64,000 nt of DNA from Phascolomyces articulosus (taxonomy: Eukaryota; Mucoromycota; Mucoromycetes; Mucorales; Lichtheimiaceae), in the NCBI GenBank assembly GCA_025677815.1, contig JAIXMP010000016.1, forward strand, positions 372,001 to 436,000, in the 5' to 3' direction. The translations under genes and the position numbers were made by a program. How positions within the stretch are numbered: position 1 is the stretch's first letter; each line of letters begins with the position of its first letter. The notes under the pieces are model-generated. The model did not search any database, had not been told where the DNA came from, and saw only the letters and a list, made by a program, of their open reading frames with translations. Below are positions 13,424 to 24,394 of the stretch, one piece after another.

Positions 13424-15692
13424 ATGTTGTTTTTACAAACATGCAAAACATTACCTAGACATTCGATTCGAATAATACCAAGACGATCGTCATTGACTCG
13501 ACGCTCATTGTCAACCTTGGAAACTCTTAATCCACGACTCGTAAAGTATTATTATTATTATTGTTACTATCTTTTTGAACGCGGGAGAGGGTTTATGGGT
13601 TTGACGAAATAATAATACTAATCATAGCAAAAACTCGGATAATAACGAATAATGCTCATATATATACATAGATAGCCAAGATATTGGACGAATATGTCAT
13701 TGGACAAGAACGTGCAAAGAAAACTTTATCAGTAGCTGTATATAACCATTATACTCGTGTCCAAGCAAATATTGCAAGAACACAGGCAGCACGAAAACGA
13801 ATAGACGCAATACAACAAGCTGCAGTAACCAATATACCTGCGGCAGATGAATTGGGTCATCCATTCCATCATCATGAACAAGAAGAAGAATCTTCTTCTG
13901 TCGTAATAGATGATGTCGATCAGCAAGAGCAACAACAACAGCAGCAGGATCTGCTTTCATCCTCATCATCTTCCACTTCTTCCTCTTCCTCTTCTTCTTC
14001 CACAATCACGGGTGATGAAGACCTTTCTGATTCGACCGTATTAGAAAAAAGCAATGTGTTATTGGTTGGACCTACAGGATCAGGTATCATTATTAGATAA
14101 GAGAATCACTTATTGGAGAGGGGTTATGGAGAAATGATGTTAATAATACATATATATTGCGCAACGTATATAGGCAAGACACTACTTGCCAAGACATTGG
14201 CTAATATTTTACAAGTACCCTTTTCAATGTCGGACGCAACGTCATTTACACAAGCTGGATATGTTGGTGATGATGTTGAATCCGTGATTGAACGATTACT
14301 CCAGGTATAAGTTATTACTATATCCTATTTGATTTCATATCAAGATAACTAAAAAAGAAAATGATATTTCCTATTTATAGAGTTGTGATTATGATATTGA
14401 CAAGGCAGAAACGGGTATTGTATTTATTGATGAAATTGATAAATTGGCACGTACAGGAGGACCCGAAGGATCAAGATCTTCTTCAAGAGATGTTGGTGGT
14501 GAAGGTGTACAACAAGCCTTGTTAAGAATGTTGGAAGGAACCAATGTCAAAGTGACCAATAAAGGTGTCCCAACTTCCTCCAATATCACTGGTGGTACTT
14601 ATATGGGTCATCCTGTCAATAATCCTGCCGCAGCTGGTAGTGGAGGCAGTGCCGTTTCCTCTTCCTCTTCTTCTGCACTTAAACCTGTACCAGGCGGTAG
14701 CCTAGGCGATTCTTATAATGTGGATACAAGTAATATTTTATTTATTCTCAGTGGAGCTTTTGTTGGTTTGGAAAATCATATTAAACAACGTTTGGAAAGA
14801 ATACCCAAGGTATTGATTTAAAAATTGGATATGGAAAAAATGTATGTGATAATTATAAGGCGAATAACATTTATGCGTGAAATACATTTATATAGGCAGG
14901 GTTTGGTGAAGATAATATTGTTATTACTCCATCATATCAAAGGACAACATTAGATCATGTTGAACCACCAGGTAATGTAAAAAAAAGGATGTTTCAGTAA
15001 AACGAATTAGTATAACTAAACACTCAATTATTGTATGTATGTTAAAACAGATCTTGTAAAGTATGGTCTCATCTATGAATTTGTGGGTCGATTACCTGTT
15101 CTTACAAGTGTCAATCAATTGACGGAGGAAGATTTGGTGCGTGTATTGACAGAACCCAAGAATGCTTTGGTGAAACAATATCAAGACTTATTTAATCTCT
15201 ATCAGGTAATAATAACAGTGTGAAGGGATGGGGTTTATTTGACAATAATAGTAATTTAATACTAATAAATAAACGCACTATGAAAAAAAAAACCAGGCCG
15301 AAATCCGATTCACAGACCCAGCTTTAGCTCTCATTGCTCGTCACGCAGTACAAAAACAAACAGGTGCTCGTGGTTTACGCCGCATCATGGTAATATGAAT
15401 ATTCTTGTTGATTGCTTTGTTATGTTATGCAAACACCCAATCATTCGATGAAGAAACAACTCTATTCACACGATTATATATAACTGCTTTATAATAGGAG
15501 AATCTCTTATTGGATGCCATGTTTGATACGCCAGGATCAAGTATTCGTCATATTCTTATTAATGAAGATGCTGTCACTGGCAAAGGCAAACCCTTATATT
15601 ATCCAAGAGGTCAATGGTCTTTTATGGAACATAAATTTGAACATGAAAATAGTGGAAGAGTAAATGAACGGAAGGTGATTTCACGCGAATAA
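13424..15692 (+). CDS. Mitochondrial ClpX-type AAA+ unfoldase (Mcx1/CLPX)
   Basis: Eight exons (13424-13540, 13672-14083, 14174-14304, 14381-14809, 14896-14971, 15051-15205, 15297-15389, 15498-15692) encode about 535 residues. The first ~35 residues are Arg/Ser-rich with no acids before the first Glu, a good mitochondrial presequence. The body opens with [20 protein letters not shown], diagnostic of ClpX. The Walker A GPTGSGKT is split by intron 2. AGYVGDDVE is the pore loop and IVFIDEIDK is Walker [12 protein letters not shown] holds the sensor-2 arginine region. The N-terminal zinc-binding domain of bacterial ClpX is absent. Two low-complexity insertions are present: a His/Gln/Ser-rich one (~residues 85-155) and a Ser/Gly/Ala-rich one (~281-325). 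ClpX unfolds matrix proteins and, where ClpP exists, feeds it; it also acts on haem synthesis in yeast. ATG at 13424 is preferred because it starts the presequence. Confidence 0.94.
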
Positions 15693-16423
15693 TAATAATA
15701 AAAAGGCGTTCTTTTAGGCAATTTTTTTAAAAGTTTTACATGTTGTTACTATGGGGCTCATGGTGTGATGAATTTAAGACAAGAAAGAGAAAAATGGATT
15801 TTGTAGTTAGAAGGCTGGGATTATGGTTTGTTATTTACATTACTTACTTGATATTCTTATTTGTAACAGTAATGGCATGATATATTGTCATGATAAATTG
15901 TTTTAACAGAGGAGCTTGTTATTTTGTCATACAAGTACATTAAATTTGTAGAATAATCACTACCGAAGCTTAAGATATAGAACAAGTCGATGCCATCGTT
16001 GACAAATACGTTGTACCAAATAATAAGATACGTAATAATGTTAAAGATGAGGTAGTGAGAAGTATAACTTCTGTTTATGCCTGACCCGCGTTTTATTTTT
16101 CTTTGTATAACAATGAAACATTCCATCCATATATTGCACCACATTAAACAAGAATAATTTGTACAAGTTTTTTCTACAAACGCATACCTTTAAAGAATAT
16201 ATTTTATATATTCTATTTATATTCACATGATAACTCTCTTCCTTTTTCATTTAATTTTAATTTGACTCTTTTACTCCCTTACCTCGACCTTTTCCTTATA
16301 ACCCAATAAGGTTTTTTTATATTCTTTTATCCTTTTTTTGAGCCGTCTTGATCGGATGCCATACCAGGCGATAGATCTTAGGAGACATAATAGAAGACAG
16401 AATTTTAACCGTACAAGTTTTTT
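15693..16423. other. Spacer between ClpX gene and inverted-repeat element
   Basis: This 0.7-kb AT-rich spacer holds the ClpX 3' end and no coding sequence that I can support. Minus-strand ORFs at 15857-16250 are Tyr/Ile/Lys-rich translations of AT-rich DNA. The repeat copy starts abruptly at about 16424. Confidence 0.5.
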
Positions 16424-16756
16424 CCCAAATTATTTGCGCCAAGCATAAATAATTTTGCGTCAATGAGAAAGAAACTTTGCGTTTCCATATTATATTTTTT
16501 GCGTTGTCTGGAGAATGAATTTGCGTAGGTGATTTTGTGTTAAATATTTTGCATCAAGGTATTTGCATCAAGGTATTTGCATCATTATTTGCCCTTTGAT
16601 ATGTATCCAGTTTTATTTTATTATAAAACCACCTACAAAAAACATTGTCTTCCTGTTGATAGAATAAATATTCAAGCTGATTATTTCTTATTAAGATATT
16701 GTTAAAAAAAAGGCGTGATATGTCAGAAATAGTTTATATGTGAAGTAAAATAGGTT
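16424..16756 (+). repeat. Left copy of long inverted repeat
   Basis: This ~330-bp block matches the reverse complement of 22648-22920 at an estimated ~90% identity over most of its length. Its outer end starts CCAAATTATTTGCGCCAAGC, and its inner end finishes near AGTAAAATAGGT. Compared with the right copy it carries about 75 extra bases in the middle (roughly 16505-16580), rich in repeated TTTGCG/TTTGCATCAAGG motifs, including a directly repeated 14-mer. The copy has no inverted repeats at its own two ends, so it does not look like a self-contained MITE. Confidence 0.85.
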
Positions 16757-17670
16757 AAAATATTAGCATATACTATAATGATTATCTTAATTGGTAAACA
16801 ATTTCAACGATAAACTGCACTCTTCTGTTCTGAGCGAGTATTTGTATTCCATTCTTCCTCTTGACAATAGTATATATAACTAGTAGTAATAATTAAACAA
16901 TCCAATCTCCATGTACTATATATGTAATGATGATAGTAATAATACTACAATTATTAATTAGCAGAGCTACTACATGCATAATAATAACAATAGGACCAAA
17001 TAGAGTTTGTGTTATTTGATCGTGTGTTTAATATACTTTTATATCGTAGTAAAGAAAAATGCTTTTGTGGATGTCAAATAGTACAGGAAATGAAAATACC
17101 GAAAAGAACACTTGCAGTGATAAAAGAAAAGGGTTGAAGAAATATAAGAAATATATCCAATAATAATAATAGTGATTGCTATAAACATGAGGTATATGAA
17201 AGAAACAAAAAAGAATGCTGATACCAAAAGATGGTAGAAGAAAAGAAAATGGTTTTTGCAAGTTACAAAAATGAGAGTGATGGGTTGATGAGAAAATGAT
17301 GGTTGTTGTATCGGTACTTGATACTAGTACTGTACTTGTGTACTGTTTCATATAAGAACTCTTTATTTATCTGCAATAGCTTCCAAGTTTTTCTTCATCA
17401 GTAGGCATGATACCTTAGCTCCATTACGTCACAAATTTATTATTATTATTATTATAATAATACAAAGAGAGAAAATACCTTGTTATTGATAACCCAACTT
17501 CAACCTTGTCGAATAGGTGATAGACACTGATTCAATATGAGCCTTGTTATGCCTAAAGTATCAATAAACAGTGCGTTATTTCCATTCTCCTATTTAATCC
17601 TGGTCATTATAAATAAAACTAACTCACATAACTTGAGTATAATCGACAAAGAAATGATCAAGAAGGGATT
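16757..17670. other. Element interior, left part, no gene seen
   Basis: This is AT-rich sequence with trinucleotide AAT/ATT runs near 17437-17460. The minus-strand ORF at 17028-17351 is a Phe/Tyr/Ser-rich translation of low-complexity DNA. No promoter or RNA gene could be assigned. Confidence 0.4.
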
Positions 17671-18064
17671 ATCAATCCAGTGACTACCCGGCTCAGGCAA
17701 CAGCAATAAATAATTATTACCACCACAAGAGGGAGGAATTGGTCAAGGCAAGGATAGCCATCAAGTCACTAAGATTGAGCCAAACTAGCTCGGTTCTGCC
17801 TTTCATTGTCCTTCAGCAGGCGGAAGCATTGGTCTCCTTGCGGACAAGTTTGGCCCTTCTCTCGCATCGTTAGGAAACAATATCAATCCAGTGACTACCC
17901 GGCTCAGGCAACAGCAATAAATAATTATTACCACCACAAGAGGGAGGAATTGGTCAAGGCAAGGATAGCCATCAAGTCACTAAGATTGAGCCAAACTAGC
18001 TCGGTCCTGCCTTTCATTGTCCTTCAGCAGGCGGAAGCATTGGTCTCCTTGCGGACAAGTTTGG
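17671..18064 (+). repeat. Two near-identical 183-bp direct repeats
   Basis: Copies lie at 17671-17853 and 17882-18064, 211 bp apart start to start. I find a single difference, GGTTCTG versus GGTCCTG. The unit is 61 codons long and stays open in one frame (…SSDYPAQATAINNYYHHKRE then ELVKARIAIKSLRLSQ), and the single difference is synonymous in that frame. The two copies lie in different absolute frames. Copy 1 ends at a stop shortly after the repeat and copy 2 runs on to a stop near 18108. This looks like a duplicated gene fragment rather than an intact gene; I do not recognise the protein. Confidence 0.85.
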
Positions 18065-18438
18065 TTTTCCAGATGCGGGTGATCACCTTCGCCGATTATT
18101 ATATGTAGCGCTCCAAGATCATTGAGAACAATACATGAAATTCGTTGGGACCTTGAAAAAAAGAACCTCATAAGAATTATTATCGACTATAAGAAGTTTA
18201 ATTTTATACACGATGTTTTTGAATATTACCATGTAAGAATATCTAGATTTATGAACTAGTTCTTTTTTTTTTGTAGGTGACTGAGGAGTCCGTTTTTATT
18301 TAACTACCCTACTCATAACAATGAAATTCGGGACTTAAATAAAGGTAACATCACCTTTTTGTCGAACTTGTATGCATAAGTGGAATACAGACTTACCAAA
18401 AAATTCACAGTACTTCTTTTTTTTACCTATCGACAACA

Positions 18439-20846
18439 ATGTCGCCTATCTGCCCTTTGGAATTCTGCTCATTTGTTGTTGATGATTCACACTCAAATAT
18501 TTGTTTATTTTTCAAGCAGTATCAAGCTGCGGATTGGAATCTTTACAACTTTTGTGTGTGGATGCGCGCTGTTGACTCGAACTTTAATAAAGTAAAGCAA
18601 AAGTGGCAAAACAACCTCAACTCAATCAAGGATTTGAATATTCCTCGTGATTTAAAACGCCACATTGGTGACCTAATTGCATATAGTAAAAAAGCTTCAG
18701 TATGTCGACTTTCTAAATTATAATTATATATAACATTTATTTATTTGTTTTTTGTGTCTTTGTTTTTTTTTTTTTTTTTACTTTTCTATAGAAAGCTACT
18801 GTTGGTGAGGCACTTGATTCACGAATTAATCCACCCGTTACTTCACAGCAATCCACACTACAACAATCCTCTTCACCTCAACAAACTATTGTCATGCACC
18901 AACCTACAATCGGATCCATGAACTTCAGTGGTCAAAGCACAAGTACGAGTTTATGCAATCTTTTTAATCTTATTAAATAAATAAACCTGAGTTCACGTGG
19001 TATTATTAGTTTTTCAACTTACGGCTAGTAATGAAAACCAAAGACATCAACAACAAAATTCTGAACGCATCGATACCAATAATTTCGCAGTAAACCCGTC
19101 ACTTCGATCACTTTATCCATTAATTTACAAATTGGTTAGTCTACACTACTTTTGTCAATACAGAATAACAGCTTGGGTGATTAATATTTTTTTCTTCTTT
19201 GTTAGCATAAAGGAAATACTGTGGATATAGATCAAGCAACAAAATACTTTGGGAAGACGTTGCACGATAAATTATACCAGCATTGTGTTAATTTGATGAA
19301 AAAATATAAATATCTCACAAAACTAGAAGTATCATACCTACAGTAAGTAACCGTTGATAGCAATCGAACTTGAGCAAGTAGTAAATGGGCGTGTCACTTT
19401 GTTATATGCAATATAATAGTGCTACACTTTCTGGAATTGTTAACATGTTGAACAAACAAGACAACACTTTGATGAATTTTATTCCGGATAATACTGTTTC
19501 AGAAGTTAGCAGTGTTGCTAAAGGGATAGTTGATATTCAGCAGCTACGTGTTATCGATGTTTTGGATCACTTATATACGGTATATAATCTTTGTATCTTT
19601 TCTTTTTCGTTTTTCGTTCTTAGTAACAATATATAATACACACAATAAAACGTGAGTCTGTATGTATAACGTTTGACTATTATCTAGGTATATCACAATC
19701 GAGGAATTCAAGGTTTACGTGTTGAGTCTATATTGAAAAAAGCATCTATTATTTCCCAAGGTGGTATCAATGCTGAAACGTCCATTGAATACAAGGTGTA
19801 TGACATTATGGAAGTAATGTAAGGAAAAATAATAGGTTTTGTAACAATGGTGATTGTGTGGCAATTAATAACTCATTATACGGCTTTTATGGTATCTAGT
19901 ATTAACGAATTAGAATATGGCAATTGGTGTACTTCATCGAAATCTGAAACCGATTGCCTTTTCTATTGGAAAAATATTCTTCATATTATTTCAGAACGTC
20001 GGATGATTCACAAAAAGTATATCTCAACGTGTAAGTGGAAATTTTTGTTAGTTAGTGAGGACACACTTATTAACACTATTATTTCTATTATTATTATAGG
20101 GGAGAGTTGACAAGTACGGCTACAAAATTTGAAAGAGTCATCAATGAATATGAATTTGGTGAAACAAACAAGAATGTTTCTGGCAGAAAAATCGATTTAC
20201 TTATTCAAACAACCAGTGTCAATATTCAAAACAAACCAGAAGTATTTGATTTATCGTCCATGGAATTCAAAAAGTCAGGAAGTGATGATATTTACCTAAT
20301 TTCGCAACAAAACAAAAACATCCGTACTATGAAATCAGTACTTGCTTCGCTGTTGGCTACTACCAACCACATTGACGTTGTGCTGGGTATGGATATCGTT
20401 GGTACGTTACGTTATATATTGATTATATTTAACTTAAATTGTTGACAATATCTAACGTCGACTTATCCATAGGTGTGTCAGGCTATATGTTTGCAGTTTT
20501 ACCGTATGAAGGGGTGACTTTTGCTACCAATGTAACCGATGATAAAATTGTATTTTTACCTGTCAACAAATACGATTTGGATGATTTTCTGGACAAAAAG
20601 AAGTATGTGCTTCCTTTGCTATTTACTTACAAGGTAAAATAACATCAGATATAATAAAATTTGAGGGATAATAGCATATCAATATGAAGAACGACTAATT
20701 TGTTTTTATAGGATATTATCGTGAAACAAGCTCAAGCGATTGACATGTCTTGTCGTGAAGCAGTTCGAGAACGTCCTGTGAACAACGAATCACCAAGTTT
20801 ACCTGAACATCAATTGCCCCCAACTCTATACTCACCCAAAAGATAA
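18439..20846 (+). CDS. Unrecognised element-borne protein with PD-(D/E)XK-like core
   Basis: A ten-exon model (18439-18699, 18792-18942, 19010-19134, 19206-19342, 19420-19579, 19688-19818, 19900-20028, 20100-20401, 20473-20633, 20712-20846) gives about 563 residues. The family has no name I can give. The N-terminal ~87 residues are helical (AADWNLYNFCVWMRAVD). A Gln/Ser-rich linker and a second helical region follow. The C-terminal ~200 residues contain GRKIDLL (~395) and DLSSMEFKKSGS (~416-427), then QQNKNIRTMKSVLASLL and VGVSGYMFAVLPY. The Asp…Glu-X-Lys spacing resembles PD-(D/E)XK nuclease folds, and I recall similar proteins being abundant in Mucoromycota; both are inference. The exon 7/8 junction is uneasy: the strong donor GTAAGT at 20031 breaks frame, and the weaker GTGTAA at 20029 restores it. 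The gene sits centrally between the inverted repeats, so it may be the element's own protein or cargo. Confidence 0.7.
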
Positions 20847-21530
20847 TTCAATTACTCAACTCACTTATTGTTTATCTTTCGTTTCTTAATCATACCAAAA
20901 CACACAACTTTATGATCGTATTATGGTGCATTATTTTCCAAACACAAGCTGTTTCATATTCCTTTCTTCTCTTCGACTATTTGTATTATTCTTTTTTCAA
21001 ACACAAAGTTATTTTCTCCTATTATTTGTATTATCATTTCCCAAAAGTACTAGTTTAGCATTTCATCACCATTTCTTTTTTATTATACACATATCACGTG
21101 ATATATTCTATTCCCCCAAAAAACAAACATCGGAAGATGTCGTACAACATACAGTTGTAAGTTTTTTTAAAAACACACATACCAAACCTCTTTATATCTT
21201 ACAGTTTTTTACCAGCACTTCTCATATACATACAAAATAGAAGTAATATAAGTTGATAAACTTGTTAGATAATAAAGAAATAATAATAAATTTCATGAAA
21301 AACACTGCTACTTCATTTAAACTTATTTATAATTATGATTATTTTGAATAATCGTATTATAATTAAACGCTTTTTTTGAGTTTTAGGTCCATTAACAAAA
21401 AGAGTAAAATTATAGTGTTATTCTTTAAAAAAAGTTTGAAGGGTACCTCGTTTTTACCTACCCCAACAGATTGATTTGAGTGACAAACTTACAATGCATA
21501 AGTTGTAAGGGAATAAAATAAAACTAGCTT
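20847..21530. other. Element interior, right of the gene
   Basis: This AT-rich sequence follows the element gene. Phrases like AACACAA and TTGTATTATT recur several times around 20930-21050, giving a faint short-period repetition. The plus ORF here is Phe/Ser/His-rich and I do not accept it as a gene. Confidence 0.35.
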
Positions 21531-21610
21531 CCATTTCTCGTTGCGCTTCGGGTCATTCACCGGACAGCGTCGCAAAGGGGGTTCCCCCTTAACCCCATAC
21601 CCCCATGGTA
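21531..21610. repeat. GC-rich palindromic patch
   Basis: An ~80-bp patch is clearly richer in G+C than its surroundings. It contains the palindrome GGGGGTTCCCCC followed by TTAACCCC and ATACCCCCAT. It stands out inside otherwise AT-rich element DNA and looks like part of a repeat or a structured RNA or DNA hairpin. I could not match it to a known RNA. Confidence 0.5.
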
Positions 21611-22647
21611 TTCCAAGCTGAATATCTATGTATCTCTTTATTAAAAAGTGAATACGTATGTAGAAGAATATTGATAAAAAATTGTCTATGTTAATTCTGT
21701 CTTTATATATATATGTGAATCGATTTATATTATTTAGCAAAGAATAATTTATTTATAACACAATCTTTTCTATGATGCTTCCAACCTACTTTGAATGGAA
21801 GGTTATTATCTTATCCATTATTAAATTGCATTGACAAGTTATATACTACATCCAAAACATTAAAAGTTTAGCACAAGCCGTATCCTTTTGGAGTAATGTC
21901 GTTCTAAATCCTTTAACATACATTCTTATGAATATATACCAGATACATGAGAAATCGTATGAAATACATGAACAAGATATGCATAGAATAGAAGAAATAA
22001 TCTGTGAAAAATATAAAATATTATGGTAGTGAATAAAAAATCAGACAGTATAAGAAATACGTTGAGACTGGTTAAAAGTGTTTATTCAGAATAATAGTAG
22101 TATGATTAATGAAGATGATGATAATAATTCTATATAATAAAATCGAGTCCTTTTATACTTTTCGATAATGAAGAATATGTGACTAATTATTTATTACTTA
22201 TCGTGTGCGTGTTTTGTGAGAGGGATTGATGATGAGAGAAAAAATTTTGTTTTTTATTCCATTCATCAAGATGGACTTGACGGATCTTTGTTTTTATTTC
22301 TTTTGACATCTTATCTTGGGTATACCATAATATTTGGCATCCCCATTTACACGGATAGGACAGTATCAACGATTTAAATTTAACGCTGCTTAAATTATTC
22401 AGATAAAATTAAGAGCAAAAAAAAAAAGTAATCCCTGTACCAAAAAATACCTGAAAAGTTACAATTCCTGGGATAATTCATTTATTCCATACGTATATAT
22501 ATATAATTTAGTTGTCATTATTTCTTTTTCCAAAGCAAAGATATTAATAGTAAATTATTATTTTGACATCTCAAACTTTGTATTTGATTCTCACTATTTT
22601 GCTCATTTTCAGGTTCCGCGATTTTCGGTCACCATTTTACATGGACC
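21611..22647. other. Element interior, right flank, no gene seen
   Basis: This kilobase between the GC-rich patch and the right repeat copy is AT-rich. ORFs at 21489-21740 and 22187-22369 (minus) are short and unsupported. No regulatory signal could be assigned. Confidence 0.4.
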
Positions 22648-22920
22648 TACCTATTTTTACTTTACATATAAACTATTTCTGACATATCACGCCTTTCTTA
22701 TTTACAATATCTTAATACGAAGTAATCAGCATGAATATTTTCTATCAACAGGAAGACAACATTTTTTTGTAGGTAGTTTTATAATAAAATAAAATTGGGT
22801 ACATATCAAAAGCGCAAATAATGATGCAAAATATCTAATGCAAAAAATATTATATGGAAACGCAAAGTTTCTTTCTCATTGACGTAAAACCATTTATGCT
22901 TGGCGCAAATAATTTGGTAC
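22648..22920 (-). repeat. Right copy of long inverted repeat
   Basis: This is the reverse-complement partner of 16424-16756. Shared landmarks, read on the minus strand, are TTTGCGCCAAGCATAAAT, CAATGAGAAAGAAACTTTGCG, GTCTTCCTGTTGATAGA and GGCGTGATATGTCAGAAATA (inner end). It lacks the ~75-bp TTTGC-rich insert of the left copy, and single-base differences are scattered along it. The outer end stops at TTTGG/GTACTG. Confidence 0.85.
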
Positions 22921-24394
22921 TGTCACCCCAATTCTCAATTGATCGATAACAAAAGTCAAGTGACCATAAAAATATCACCATGTGCGTTTGTACAACTATA
23001 ATCCGGTATATTGTTTATACGTAGAATTTCTGTCTTGCATTATCATCAATTTGTATAATCACCTGAAAGAAGTTCACAGAATAATCTGTGGATCATTTTT
23101 ATTCTTGGTAGTAATAAACATAATGCTTTATAGATGGGCGTCCAATTATATATTTCTTATTAATGTGTTGTTAGTAATGACTTACTACTATGTACATACC
23201 AGTCAACAAACTTCTTTTGATAAAAGGTCAATTGAGTAAATATTTAGTGATTAAGCAATTAAAGGCTTGATGATCTACTTGAATACCGAAATATTTATCA
23301 GATAGTTCATTTATATTACTAATAACCGACAACTATCAGTGGTTTTCTTTTATGCCATGCAACAAACCGTGTGTGCGGTACGTAAAAAAAAACATGTTAA
23401 ACTATAATATATTGCATAGTTATAAGGATTAGGTCCGTGCTGCTGAGTCGATATATAAGATGATCTCCATGAACTTTGTTCGAAGATTCAACATACATTA
23501 CATATTTATTTATTGTTATTATTTACCATGGAAGGGACATCATCTATATAGCTATTTATATGGCATGATGAATTTCAATTATAATTTTGTCATTATAATA
23601 TGATATTATCCACTTGAACAATTTATGCTATCATCCATGACCTCTGGTATGTGTTGAATACTACTTTCCACCAAAAGTCTATAAAATACATAACAAAGCT
23701 AGATTACCATACCTATTTTTATCTCCGATACGTCGGGGTTAAAAAACAATTTTCAAGTCCGCCATGGAATCTATTATGATTTCTTTTGCCAGAGTAAATT
23801 TTTGTTTTTTCTTTTTTCTTCCTTTTTTTTAATTGGAAAGCAAACTTCTTTAAAAAAAGCCATTTAAAGAAAAACATGTAAGTAAAAGAAATCTTCATAT
23901 ATGATTCATTGAGAAATGGTGGGGATGAGATGAGGGAAGATGATGAGAGATCTATTGTTCTTTTTCACTTGTTCTTGCATTTTTTTTTCTTTAAGTCGTT
24001 TATTTTATGAAAGCGACGACAAAAAAAAAGTCAGCTCTTCCAAGCGCCGCTTTAGAGGAAAAGAGTGTGGGTGTTTTGTGGAGGATGGGGAAAAATAACG
24101 CGAGCGCGTATTTAAAAACAAGTCGCGTTTGAGTTTTATTATTATGCATTTTGAAATGGAGTGTCAGAATGTTGAAAGATGAATGGACAAGTGTACCATG
24201 GATGGATATAGATATATTTTCATATGTGTATGCATGCGTAGTGTGTATAGAGAGAAAAGGAAAAAAAAAAGATTTTTTTTGTTTATAAACAAGGATGGCT
24301 TATCTTCTTTTTTATTATTATTTAGTGTAAAAAAAGAGAATTCTTTCATTTTTTTCAATATTCTTTATTCCTATACAAAATAGTTTGAATCATC
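22921..24394. other. Intergenic region upstream of Zn2Cys6 gene
   Basis: I see no gene in this 1.5-kb region. The plus ORF 22982-23239 is hydrophobic but lacks an ATG start and any family resemblance. The ~300 bases before the transcription factor contain GC-bearing blocks (AACGCGAGCGCGTATTTAAAA near 24097 and AAGTCGCG just after) and a TATTTAAAA element, a plausible core promoter about 280 bp upstream of the ATG. Confidence 0.4.

Larger units (their letters stand above)
16424..22920. mobile_element. Candidate 6.5-kb element bounded by long inverted repeats
   Basis: Two inverted copies of a ~270-330 bp repeat bound this segment. Its interior holds one intron-rich gene of an uncharacterised family (18439-20846), a near-perfect 183-bp direct repeat pair (17671-18064) and a GC-rich palindromic patch (21531-21610). 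The outermost bases of the two copies agree (CCAAATTATTTGCGCC), as expected for transposon termini. I do not see a clear target-site duplication: the flanks GTACAAGTTTTTTCC and GGTACTGTCACC share only GTAC at unequal distance. The segment could be a DNA transposon, a composite of two repeats around a captured gene, or two independent insertions that happen to face each other. Confidence 0.45.

Noticed and set aside
16424..16756. Solo LTR interpretation of the repeat copies
   Set aside because: The ends are not TG…CA, there is no adjacent primer-binding site or polypurine tract, and no reverse transcriptase is seen between the copies.
17028..17351. 107-residue minus ORF inside the element
   Set aside because: Phe/Tyr/Ser-rich low-complexity translation; no motif.
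22982..23239. Plus ORF encoding a hydrophobic 85-residue peptide
   Set aside because: No ATG start, AT-rich context, no family resemblance.
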